DNA of 9,320 bases from Nitrososphaeraceae archaeon (GCA_025922735.1 JAICHI010000033.1:1-9320); one strand, 5' to 3'; counted from the first letter of the stretch, positions 1 to 5,486 are shown. Made by a program: numbers and translations. The notes: generated by a model from the letters alone, not told the origin.

Positions 1-1
1 C

Positions 2-286
2 GTACTACTTGACACTTTCCACATGAACATTGAAGAAGACTTGTTTAAAGACACAGTACAAAGCTCCCGCAAGTTTTTGCGGCATGTGCACTTTGCCGAC
101 AACAATAGAAAAATGCCAGGGTTTGCTCATATTGATTTTTCTACAATTGTAAAAGGTCTAAATGAAATTGGCTACAACGGCTATATCAGCTTTGAACCCA
201 ACATTGCTGACAGGAATTATGAACATGCAACTAAATTTGGACTTGACTTTGTTAAGAGAATAGTACAACAACACCAAGACAAATAA
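2..286 (+). CDS. Sugar phosphate isomerase/epimerase-like protein, C-terminal part (cut by window edge)
   Basis: This reading frame is open from base 2, so the gene begins upstream of the window and about 94 C-terminal residues are visible. It reads LLDTFHMNIEE, then HVHFADNNR, a PGFAHIDF stretch and GYNGYISFEP. These are hallmarks of the xylose-isomerase-like TIM-barrel superfamily (tagatose/psicose 3-epimerase, hydroxypyruvate isomerase and AP endonuclease 2 relatives). In that fold the Asp and His of DTFH and the Glu of SFEP lie in the divalent-metal site. A cytoplasmic ketose epimerase or isomerase is the likely role, but substrate specificity cannot be read from this fragment. ATG at 23 is internal, because conserved family sequence (VLLDTFH) precedes it in frame. 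The gene ends in TAA and shows no link to the amino-acid operons downstream. Confidence 0.85.
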   Translation, partial: VLLDTFHMNIEEDLFKDTVQSSRKFLRHVHFADNNRKMPGFAHIDFSTIVKGLNEIGYNGYISFEPNIADRNYEHATKFGLDFVKRIVQQHQDK

Positions 287-334
287 CATCAGCGTAGCCT
301 ACAGCTCAGGACGAATAAAATTCCACTATAATCT

Positions 335-343
335 AATTTTTAC
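335..343 (+). terminator. Possible T-run transcription terminator
   Basis: AATTTTTAC lies about 50 bases after the stop of the isomerase-like gene. Archaeal intrinsic termination typically uses short T-runs without a required hairpin. The run has only five T, so this is a tentative call. Confidence 0.25.
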
Positions 344-388
344 AAGGAGCTTCAGTTTCTCTCCATCAAGGAGAAAATAACTAGATCT

Positions 389-400
389 CGCTAATTAGCG
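389..400. repeat. Perfect 12-base palindrome CGCTAATTAGCG
   Basis: A perfect 12-base dyad sits in the gene-poor stretch. It could be a dimeric regulator site, but no promoter or gene start is close enough to assign it. It may be chance. Confidence 0.3.
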
Positions 401-648
401 GTCTGCTTCAACCGATTTAAGAAGTAGCCAGACTCTTCGAGTTTGTTTAGTGTATCGTTCCGCAGGCTACACTATTTCATAAAAAATCATGATATTTAGG
501 TCTTGGGCGTTACAGGTTCGAAGTTTTAAGAAGATCTCATTATATCCTTCAAGCATCAAAGGAAAATTTGCTAGCAATAGAATGACAAACGTGGAGGTAT
601 GGCAGCTGTTGTTATTGTTGTTCTAAAGAAGGTCCCATGCATAGTGCT

Positions 649-780
649 CTAGCCGTCCGAGAATCCCTTGACGCGGTTTTTGATTTCATCTTTTTCTGAC
701 TTCATGTGCTCTCTAAGCGACTCAACCGTGTCAAACGACTGACCGCATTCCTTACAAATCAATAATTCACTTGAAGGCAC
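649..780 (-). CDS. Small C2H2-like zinc-finger protein (43 aa)
   Basis: On the minus strand, GTG at 780 opens a 43-residue frame ending in TAG. Residues 8-26 read ICKECGQSFDTVESLREHM. This matches the front of a C2H2 zinc finger: Cys9-x2-Cys12, Phe16, Leu22 and His25. The usual second His is missing; Glu29 or other residues lie where it is expected, so zinc may have only three classical ligands or a variant fourth. A charged tail rich in Lys and Glu follows. A minus-strand TATA-like TTTAAA at 802-807 is about 25 bases upstream of the GTG, which fits leaderless transcription. Tiny single-finger proteins are common in thaumarchaeal genomes (family knowledge). The role is unknown; nucleic-acid or protein binding is an inference. 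Confidence 0.55.
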   Translation of the reverse strand: MPSSELLICKECGQSFDTVESLREHMKSEKDEIKNRVKGFSDG

Positions 781-800
781 ACATTATTATCGAAAACAAG

Positions 801-810
801 ATTTAAAAAA
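801..810. promoter_or_regulatory. TATA-like element, possibly shared by divergent genes
   Basis: ATTTAAAAAA contains the palindromic TTTAAA (802-807). Read on the minus strand it is about 25 bases before the zinc-finger GTG at 780. Read on the plus strand it would place a transcript start near 830, ahead of the membrane-protein gene. Position and AT-richness support it; no BRE is clear. Confidence 0.4.
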
Positions 811-857
811 CCTCCACTTCTGCAACCACGGAGTAATTTACTTCTAATTCCTCACCA

Positions 858-1403
858 TTGTCTGGATTAGAAAAAGAAGACGTCACATCTATCACGTCAT
901 CTGTAGGATCGGTAGCTCTTAAATCTCGATGCGTTACATTAAGAGCGTTGCTTCAGCAATTCTTGCTCCAGAGTGGGACAGAAATAGCAATAATCGCCGC
1001 TGCAGTAATAATTGGTCTACTCGTGGTGTGGATAATTGTTTCAATACCTGTGTGGATAGCGGCCAAGATCCTTACTCTGGGAAGAGTGAAGTTTAGTCGC
1101 GCCATGCTGGTGACGGCTCTTGGCCCCATAATATACGCTATAGTATTTTTCATTTTTGCTGCTTTACTTACCGCGATAGTCGGAGACCCGACTGTGCCTG
1201 TCATAATAGCGTTCATTGTCGCCTTCATTGCGTGGATAGGCGTATTCAAAAAAGGGTTTCATACTGGATGGCTTAGAGCACTTGGCATAGCTATCCTTGC
1301 AACCATATTATTTGCAGTAATTGGATTTATTATCAGTCTCCTAATACAGGTAATAGTCCCCGAAGCTCCGCCAATAAGTCCTATTCCGCTGCAGCAGGCC
1401 TAG
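858..1403 (+). CDS. Four-helix membrane protein of unknown function
   Basis: I do not recognise a family. From TTG 858 the product is 181 residues, with hydrophobic segments at about 43-72, 81-109, 112-130 and 140-167. These are separated by short basic or Gly/Asp/Pro turns (TLGRVKFSR, GDPT, KKGFHTG), and a Pro-rich tail (PEAPPISPIP) follows. This looks like an integral membrane protein with four helices. The start is uncertain: no ATG precedes the first helix and no Shine-Dalgarno is visible. TTG 948 or TTG 963, just before QFLLQSGTEIA, would also keep all four helices and would drop a Ser/Thr-rich N-terminus that could be non-coding. The stop TAG lies within CTAG, which is also the stop of the convergent regulator gene. 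The neighbours give no clue to function. Confidence 0.6.
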   Translation: MSGLEKEDVTSITSSVGSVALKSRCVTLRALLQQFLLQSGTEIAIIAAAVIIGLLVVWIIVSIPVWIAAKILTLGRVKFSRAMLVTALGPIIYAIVFFIFAALLTAIVGDPTVPVIIAFIVAFIAWIGVFKKGFHTGWLRALGIAILATILFAVIGFIISLLIQVIVPEAPPISPIPLQQA

Positions 1404-2314
1404 ACGCTGATGCGGTAGTTAAATTCTCTTTCAGCCCACTCTACAAGAGCTAGCAAGTCCTCGGCCACATAGTCTGAACTCTCTTCTGCGACTGGCCGCA
1501 GCTGTGGCGTCGTGACTGTTGTAATGCGTAGCTCACCTCTGACCCTTCCCTTCATCTGCTTAGCGGTAGACGATAGAAATCGAAGCGACCCTTCACCCGA
1601 AGAAAATATACATACAAGCATCAGGCCATGCTTATTACTCCACAAACGTAACAAATAACGCTGAAAGTCAATATCAAAGAAAGGATCAATCTGTTCTCCC
1701 ACATCGCCAATATAGGACGAATCCCAGCCGCGAGCCAACAATGCGACAGCTGCGCTTTTAGCCATATGGCTCCTATCTTCAGAGCCAGCCACGCATATGA
1801 CATGGGCGTTTGACTTTTGCTCTCCAGGACGGACATTGAACTTAACCAAATCAATAAGTTCCATCATGAGACTTGACAAAAATGTCCGTTCTGTCTTGTT
1901 GAGTTTCCCTCTACTATACAACTCGCTTATGGTGTTAACTGCAGGCACTATGACATCTGTCATCACTTTTACTTGGTCGACATTAGAGTTCATGACACTC
2001 AGTAAGATTCTTCGGGCGATATCTTCGTCACCGGCCAGAATCGAGCTTATCAGCTTTTGCTGAACTTGAACATAGTTGATGGGAAATTCGATATCCCCAA
2101 CTCCAATTTGTACAAACCATATGTTTACATTGCCTATCTTTTTCTTTTTGAGAAGACCCATTGCATGCATGACATCAAGATATTTAGTAATTGTCATCCT
2201 GTTGATGCCAATCCTGTCAGCGAGTTCTACGCCTGATAGTCCTGTGCCACCGGCGCTCTGCAAAACATCAATTATCCTGCGCTTGATCTCGTCAAGTGTA
2301 TAACGCCGGTACAT
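1400..2314 (-). CDS. Winged-helix regulator with B12-binding-like C-terminal fold
   Basis: The 304-residue protein has three parts. Residues 8-68 form a winged helix (LSGVELADRIGINRMTITKYLDVM as helix-turn-helix, then a basic KKKK turn and a NVNIWFV wing). Residues 82-162 are all-helical and resemble the helical cap of cobalamin-binding modules (VIVPAVNTISELYSRGKLN). Residues 170-257 look like a Rossmann-type B12-binding domain (HVICVAGSEDRSHMAKSAAVALL, then ARGWDSSYIGDV). This layout recalls CarH/LitR regulators. The canonical DxHxxG is not exact: His183 is at a comparable place but with Asp at -3, and there is no Gly after it. Cobalamin binding is therefore unproven. The family assignment comes from pattern recognition. 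ATG 2314 follows a TATA-like box by about 24 bases, suggesting a leaderless mRNA. It lies 34 bases after the ACT-domain gene on the same strand. Confidence 0.7.
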   Translation of the reverse strand: MYRRYTLDEIKRRIIDVLQSAGGTGLSGVELADRIGINRMTITKYLDVMHAMGLLKKKKIGNVNIWFVQIGVGDIEFPINYVQVQQKLISSILAGDEDIARRILLSVMNSNVDQVKVMTDVIVPAVNTISELYSRGKLNKTERTFLSSLMMELIDLVKFNVRPGEQKSNAHVICVAGSEDRSHMAKSAAVALLARGWDSSYIGDVGEQIDPFFDIDFQRYLLRLWSNKHGLMLVCIFSSGEGSLRFLSSTAKQMKGRVRGELRITTVTTPQLRPVAEESSDYVAEDLLALVEWAEREFNYRISV

Positions 2315-2332
2315 AAATCATCTGATCTTATG

Positions 2333-2343
2333 CAAAATAAAAC
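2333..2343 (-). promoter_or_regulatory. TATA-like box for the B12-type regulator gene
   Basis: Read on the minus strand, GGTTTTATTTTG lies about 24 bases before ATG 2314. This is the spacing expected for a leaderless archaeal transcript. The T-rich stretch could equally serve as the terminator of the ACT-domain gene, whose stop is only a few bases upstream. Confidence 0.4.
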
Positions 2344-2348
2344 CTTTT

Positions 2349-3038
2349 TTACCGGTGCTTTTTATTAACCATCTTCCTTGAATTTGATATCAAATCAGTA
2401 AGAGCGTTGAAGGCTTTTCCGACCTGCTCCATCTTTACAAGTACTATGGTATCAGTATAACAACTGACAGTGTCCTCAATGTTTATGTGCCTCCTAGCAA
2501 GCTGGTTATAGAAAGCAATGGCGCATCCTGGCGTCTTGATTATATCTTCTGGACTGTGTATAATGATAGCTGCTAGGCCGTTTTCGATTTCGAGAATATC
2601 GTCATAGGAAAACATTACTTTGACATCTTGAAGCAAAAGATCGTCAAAGGCAAGCGTAATTGACACTATGCTTTCTGATATGCTGATAAAATTGCCAGCG
2701 CTCTGGACCATTGCTTTTGCAACCTTTTCAATCGTCTTTTTGCTCTTCTTGGCTGAGAGCTTGGCTACGTCTGTGTTGACGGTTATCGTACTAGCTGCCA
2801 ATATTGATGCAATGGGCTTTTCCGGTACATTATAATCGTACTTTGATCGCTTTAGAGCTGTGATGATGCTTTCTATACTGATATCTTTGCCAAGCATATG
2901 GTCTATTTGCGGCTTAATCAAACGGGCAAGCGCGCTGATGTTACAATAATTACGCTGAAGCGAGTCTTGAAATGAGAGATCGCTGCTAACCATCTCTCTA
3001 ACGGCCTGAGTTATTGATTTTTGGTTGGTGGCCAACAT
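2349..3038 (-). CDS. ACT-domain protein, probable amino-acid-responsive regulator
   Basis: The 229-residue protein is helical at the N-terminus: residues 1-70 (SITQAVREMV, NISALARLIKPQIDHML, SIESIITALKR) are possibly a DNA-binding module. A beta-alpha region follows, and the C-terminus has a clear ACT pattern at about 154-218. This comprises GLAAIIIHSP, PGCAIAFYNQLARRHINIED, TVSCYTDTIVLVKM and VGKAFNALTDLI. It resembles the regulatory ACT domain of aspartate kinases, but no kinase catalytic domain is present. ACT domains bind small ligands, often amino acids. The gene is divergent from argG and its start abuts the argG operator, so a sensor or regulator of arginine/lysine synthesis is the natural inference. 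ATG 3038 is supported by an AGGTGAT Shine-Dalgarno about 9 bases upstream. DNA binding itself is not proven by the sequence. Confidence 0.7.
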   Translation of the reverse strand: MLATNQKSITQAVREMVSSDLSFQDSLQRNYCNISALARLIKPQIDHMLGKDISIESIITALKRSKYDYNVPEKPIASILAASTITVNTDVAKLSAKKSKKTIEKVAKAMVQSAGNFISISESIVSITLAFDDLLLQDVKVMFSYDDILEIENGLAAIIIHSPEDIIKTPGCAIAFYNQLARRHINIEDTVSCYTDTIVLVKMEQVGKAFNALTDLISNSRKMVNKKHR

Positions 3039-3039
3039 G

Positions 3040-3074
3040 GGTCAATATCACCTTGATTTAGGTCGTTCCTGACC
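3040..3074. promoter_or_regulatory. Operator: phased GGTC/GACC half-sites before argG
   Basis: GGTC at 3040, an imperfect CACC at 3049, GGTC at 3061 and GACC at 3071 are spaced about 10, 11 and 10 bases apart. They therefore lie on one face of the helix. The proximal pair is the perfect dyad GGTCGTTCCTGACC (3061-3074), which abuts the A-tract and TATA box. The same arrangement occurs before argC with an identical offset of 2349 bases. Multiple in-phase half-sites fit an Lrp/AsnC-type or other multimeric regulator, and overlap with the BRE suggests repression (inference). Confidence 0.75.
3047..3053 (-). promoter_or_regulatory. Ribosome binding site of the ACT-domain gene
   Basis: Minus-strand AGGTGAT lies about 9 bases upstream of ATG 3038 and supports that start. 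It overlaps the weakest half-site of the argG operator, which may explain why that half-site departs from consensus. Confidence 0.5.
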
Positions 3075-3088
3075 AAAAAATATAAATG
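3075..3088 (+). promoter_or_regulatory. BRE/TATA promoter of argG-lysW-lysX
   Basis: AAAAAATATAAATG is a typical archaeal purine-rich BRE plus TATA box, with TATAAA at 3081-3086. The 20 bases at 3069-3088 are identical to those before argC. The predicted transcript start, about 25-29 bases downstream, falls near 3107-3111, so argG would have almost no leader. On the minus strand the same AT-rich block reads TTTATATTT and could also serve the divergent ACT gene. Confidence 0.8.
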
Positions 3089-3109
3089 TAATGCTCGAAA
3101 GGGACACGC

Positions 3110-3115
3110 ATGTAA
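3110..3115 (+). other. In-frame ATG-TAA start-stop pair before argG
   Basis: ATG (3110-3112) is followed at once by TAA (3113-3115) and then by TTG (3116), all in the argG frame. The ATG is 29 bases after the first T of the TATA box, where a leaderless start would be expected. It could be a minimal regulatory ORF or a broken original start codon context. No Shine-Dalgarno distinguishes it. Confidence 0.5.
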
Positions 3116-4354
3116 TTGGGCAACAATGGTAAAGTCATATTGGCTTACTCAGGCGGCTTGGATACTTCTGTTTGTATAAGATATCTCCAGACATTGCACA
3201 AACTGGATGTGATAACTGTCACTGTCGACTGTGGGCAGCACGACGACTTTAAGGAGATTGAAAGGAAGGCGGAAGCAATAGGTGCAATAAAGCATGTTTA
3301 CATCGATGCTCGCGAAGAGTTTGCCCGCGATTATATAGTCCCAAGCATTAAGGCTAACGGCCTCTATCAAGGGAAGTACCCCCTTGCGACTGCACTTGCT
3401 CGTCCACTAATCGCTGCAAAAGCAGTCGAGGTTGCAACGAGGGAAGGCGCAACTGCAATAGCTCATGGCTGCACAGGTAAAGGCAATGACCAGATTAGGT
3501 TTGATGTTACAATGCATGCGCTTAGTCCAAACCTTAAAATCATTGCTCCAATACGCGACCTCAACCTGAGCCGCGACCTTGAAATATCCTTTGCCAAAGA
3601 GCAGAAAATACCAATAAGCTCCGAGGCAAAGAAATACAGTATTGACATCAACCTCTGGGGTAGAGCATTAGAAGGCGGTAAGATAGAGGAAGCTGACTTT
3701 GAACCCCCTGAAGAGGCATTTGAATTTATCAATTTTCAGAATAACGAGGCGGGTTATATGGAAATCGAATTCGATCAGGGCGTCCCGGTAGCGGCTGATG
3801 GCGAGCATATTCCTCTCATTGACCTTATCCAATACGCCAACGATAAGGCCGGTGGACATGGGGTTGGTATCATCGACCACATTGAAGACCGCGTAGTGGG
3901 AATTAAGTCACGAGAAGTGTACGAAGCGCCAGCTGCAGTGGCAATTATTGAGGCCCACAAAGACCTAGAGAAAATGGTGCTTACAAAGCATGAGCTTGCA
4001 TTCAAGCAGATAGTTGACAATCAGTGGAGCTGGCTTGCATATTCTGGCCTCTGGGAGGACCCGCTGCGCACAGACTTGGATAAGTTTATAGATGCGACAC
4101 AAAATCGCGTTTCAGGAAAAGTTCGGCTAAAGATGGAAAAGGGATCGCTTCGAGTGGTTGGCAGGGAATCAAAATATTCCTTATATAAAGATAATCTGGC
4201 AACATATGCCACCGGTTCGACCTTTGACCAGAGTCTTGCAAAGGGGTTCGTGGAGCTTTGGGGGTTGCAGTCAGTCATCGCAAATTCTGTGGCTGCAGGC
4301 CTATCTAGAGATAAAAAAAACAAAAAGGAGGTAAAAAATGAAATCAAAAGTTGA
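3116..4354 (+). CDS. argG: Argininosuccinate synthase
   Basis: ArgG joins citrulline and aspartate, using ATP, to make argininosuccinate, the next-to-last step of arginine synthesis in the cytoplasm. The 412-residue product has the N-terminal ATP-pyrophosphatase P-loop AYSGGLDTS (about residues 10-18). It also has GCTGKGNDQIRF, which is the conserved GxTxKGNDxxRF synthase motif, and DINLWGRALEGG. Length is close to the usual 400 or so. TTG 3116 is the only workable start before the P-loop in this frame, because TAA is directly upstream. The C-terminus is Lys/Asn-rich (DKKNKKEVKNEIKS) and its DNA contains the lysW ribosome binding site; the two genes overlap by 17 bases. It is first in an operon with lysW and lysX, which ties the LysW system to arginine. 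Confidence 0.95.
   Translation: MGNNGKVILAYSGGLDTSVCIRYLQTLHKLDVITVTVDCGQHDDFKEIERKAEAIGAIKHVYIDAREEFARDYIVPSIKANGLYQGKYPLATALARPLIAAKAVEVATREGATAIAHGCTGKGNDQIRFDVTMHALSPNLKIIAPIRDLNLSRDLEISFAKEQKIPISSEAKKYSIDINLWGRALEGGKIEEADFEPPEEAFEFINFQNNEAGYMEIEFDQGVPVAADGEHIPLIDLIQYANDKAGGHGVGIIDHIEDRVVGIKSREVYEAPAAVAIIEAHKDLEKMVLTKHELAFKQIVDNQWSWLAYSGLWEDPLRTDLDKFIDATQNRVSGKVRLKMEKGSLRVVGRESKYSLYKDNLATYATGSTFDQSLAKGFVELWGLQSVIANSVAAGLSRDKKNKKEVKNEIKS
4327..4332 (+). promoter_or_regulatory. Strong Shine-Dalgarno for lysW
   Basis: GGAGGT sits inside the 3' end of argG, five bases before the lysW ATG. It is the strongest ribosome binding site in the window, consistent with high production of a carrier protein. 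A run of eight A at 4313-4320 lies just upstream and could also act as a weak internal TATA-like element. Confidence 0.8.
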
Positions 4355-4517
4355 ATGCCAAGAATGCGGAGCTGAAATCAGCGTTCCAGAAGATGCAGTG
4401 GTCGGGGAGATCATAACTTGCCCTGACTGCGGTGGCGAGTATGAAATCGCCTCAAAGGGAAACGACAACCTGGAGCTCAAGCCCGCTGAAAGAGTAGGCG
4501 AAGACTGGGGACAATAA
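4338..4517 (+). CDS. lysW: LysW amino-group carrier protein, ending in Gln
   Basis: This 59-residue acidic protein is the carrier on which 2-aminoadipate (lysine) or glutamate (arginine) is held by its amino group during synthesis. Two CxxC knuckles (Cys7/Cys10 and Cys28/Cys31) form the expected zinc site, and the C-terminus is EDWGQ. In characterised LysW proteins the end is EDWGE, and the gamma-carboxyl of the last Glu is the attachment point. Here the last codon is CAA (4512-4514), giving Gln. The gene overlaps argG by 17 bases and its TAA shares one base with the lysX ATG (TAATG), which suggests tight translational coupling to the ligase. The identification is firm from length, cysteines, tail and neighbours; how a Gln-ended carrier is loaded is unclear. 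Confidence 0.93.
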   Translation: MKSKVECQECGAEISVPEDAVVGEIITCPDCGGEYEIASKGNDNLELKPAERVGEDWGQ

Positions 4518-5377
4518 TGGTTGAGGTGAGCATCATATGCGACAAAGTTCGCTTCGAGGAGAAGGCCCTGTATGAAAAAACTCAGAAGAAGGGTATCAAG
4601 TCAAAGATAGTGGATGCAAAGACAATTACTATTGGCACACATAGCAAAAAGAAGGATTTCCTACTAGGAGATGTATTACTGCAGAGAAGTGTAAGCTATT
4701 ACCGCGGTCTCTACCTTACTGCTAGCCTTGAATATCTTGGGTTCAAGGTAATAAACAGGTTTGAGGTGGGCCAGACTTGTGGAAACAAGCTTATCACATC
4801 GATTAAGCTCGCAGAAAACAAGATCCCCTCTCCAAAGACGCAGTTTGCATTTAGCGCAGAGTCTGGGCTAGAAAGCATCAAGAACAACGGCTTTCCACTT
4901 GTCCTAAAACCGATCGTAGGCTCATGGGGAAGGGGGATATATCCACTTCGTGACCTCGAGACTGCAAGCATGATAATTGAAATGAGGGAAGAGGATGACA
5001 GTCCACTTTCTCGAATATACTACATTCAAGAAATGGTTGATAGGCCGCCACGCGACATTCGCTGCATAGTAGTAGGCGACCAAGCCGTCACTGCAATCTA
5101 TCGCTATTCTTCACAATCAGAATGGCGAACAAATGTTGCCCGGGGAGGCAAGGTCGAGCTTGCGCCGATAACAAAGGAGATCGAAGATCTAGCCCTAAGG
5201 GCTGCAAAAGCTGTGGGAGGAGGCATCCTGGGCGTGGATATGATGGAAGACAAGCATCATGGGCTGGTCGTTCATGAAGTAAATAATACCGTAGAGTTTC
5301 GCGGTGCTGCCAGCGTCTCAAATGTTGATATTCCAAGCGAAATGATCGACTACGCAGTCAAGCTAGCAAGGAAATGA
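4517..5377 (+). CDS. lysX: LysW ligase, LysX/ArgX family (ATP-grasp)
   Basis: The enzyme joins the amino group of 2-aminoadipate and/or glutamate to the C-terminus of LysW, using ATP. Its 286 residues match the family length and ATP-grasp layout. Features seen are the N-terminal domain with QRSVSYYRGLYLTASLEYLG (56-75), and FPLVLKPIVGSWGRGI (126-141) with Lys131 and a glycine-rich loop. After these come YIQEMV (169-174), RDIRCIVVGD (179-188), GVDMMED (239-245) with Asp241, and EVNNTVEFRG (254-263) with the metal-binding Glu254/Asn256. The family is related to RimK. Context with argG, and no second LysX in view, favours a dual-substrate or arginine-type enzyme; the sequence alone does not settle lysX versus argX. 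Its TGA touches the first base of the downstream operator repeat. Confidence 0.92.
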   Translation: MVEVSIICDKVRFEEKALYEKTQKKGIKSKIVDAKTITIGTHSKKKDFLLGDVLLQRSVSYYRGLYLTASLEYLGFKVINRFEVGQTCGNKLITSIKLAENKIPSPKTQFAFSAESGLESIKNNGFPLVLKPIVGSWGRGIYPLRDLETASMIIEMREEDDSPLSRIYYIQEMVDRPPRDIRCIVVGDQAVTAIYRYSSQSEWRTNVARGGKVELAPITKEIEDLALRAAKAVGGGILGVDMMEDKHHGLVVHEVNNTVEFRGAASVSNVDIPSEMIDYAVKLARK

Positions 5378-5423
5378 TGACCTATTCTGGTCATTAGTGA
5401 CCTGTTCATGGTTATAGCTGACC
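5377..5423. promoter_or_regulatory. Operator: five phased GGTC/GACC half-sites before argC/lysY
   Basis: Half-sites are GACC 5379, GGTC 5389, GACC 5399, GGTT 5410 and GACC 5420, stepping by 10, 10, 11 and 10 bases. The left pair is a perfect dyad, ATGACC-N6-GGTCAT (5377-5394). The middle pair is GGTCATTAGTGACC (5389-5402). The last four align at exactly 2349 bases from those before argG. The last half-site abuts the A-tract/TATA, as at argG, which implies one shared multimeric regulator. Confidence 0.8.
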
Positions 5424-5437
5424 AAAAAATATAAATG
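5424..5437 (+). promoter_or_regulatory. BRE/TATA promoter of argC-argB-argD-lrp
   Basis: AAAAAATATAAATG matches the argG promoter; identity extends over 5418-5437. A transcript start near 5457-5460 would leave a leader of about 36-39 bases containing a Shine-Dalgarno, unlike argG. Confidence 0.8.
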
Positions 5438-5479
5438 AGGATTTTTGAAGCGAAAAATTAAAAGAAATGCATTTTAGCA

Positions 5480-5486
5480 AAGGAGA
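5480..5486 (+). promoter_or_regulatory. Ribosome binding site of argC/lysY
   Basis: AAGGAGA lies nine bases before ATG 5496 and fixes that start. Confidence 0.75.

Larger units (their letters stand above)
287..648. other. Intergenic stretch without a supported gene
   Basis: No convincing coding region was found on either strand. The longest minus-strand frames (about 50 codons ending at 467-469, and about 26 codons ending at 391-393) have no family motif. The stretch is AT-rich and holds a T-run after the upstream gene, a 12-base palindrome at 389-400 and a weak stem-loop (CAGACTC/GAGTTTG arms, about 429-445). A small untranslated RNA cannot be excluded, but nothing identifies one. Confidence 0.4.

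Noticed and set aside
505..535. GGTTCGAA resembling a tRNA T-loop
   Set aside because: The flanking bases do not form the five-base T-stem, and no anticodon or acceptor arms can be placed around it.
391..600. Two minus-strand frames (ending at 391 and 467) that might be remnants of a small gene
   Set aside because: Both are short, lack start signals and family motifs, and are in different frames; not enough to call a pseudogene.
593..651. GGAGGT followed by ATG and a 17-codon plus-strand frame
   Set aside because: The Shine-Dalgarno-like sequence directly touches the ATG, leaving no functional spacing, and the peptide overlaps the zinc-finger gene end.
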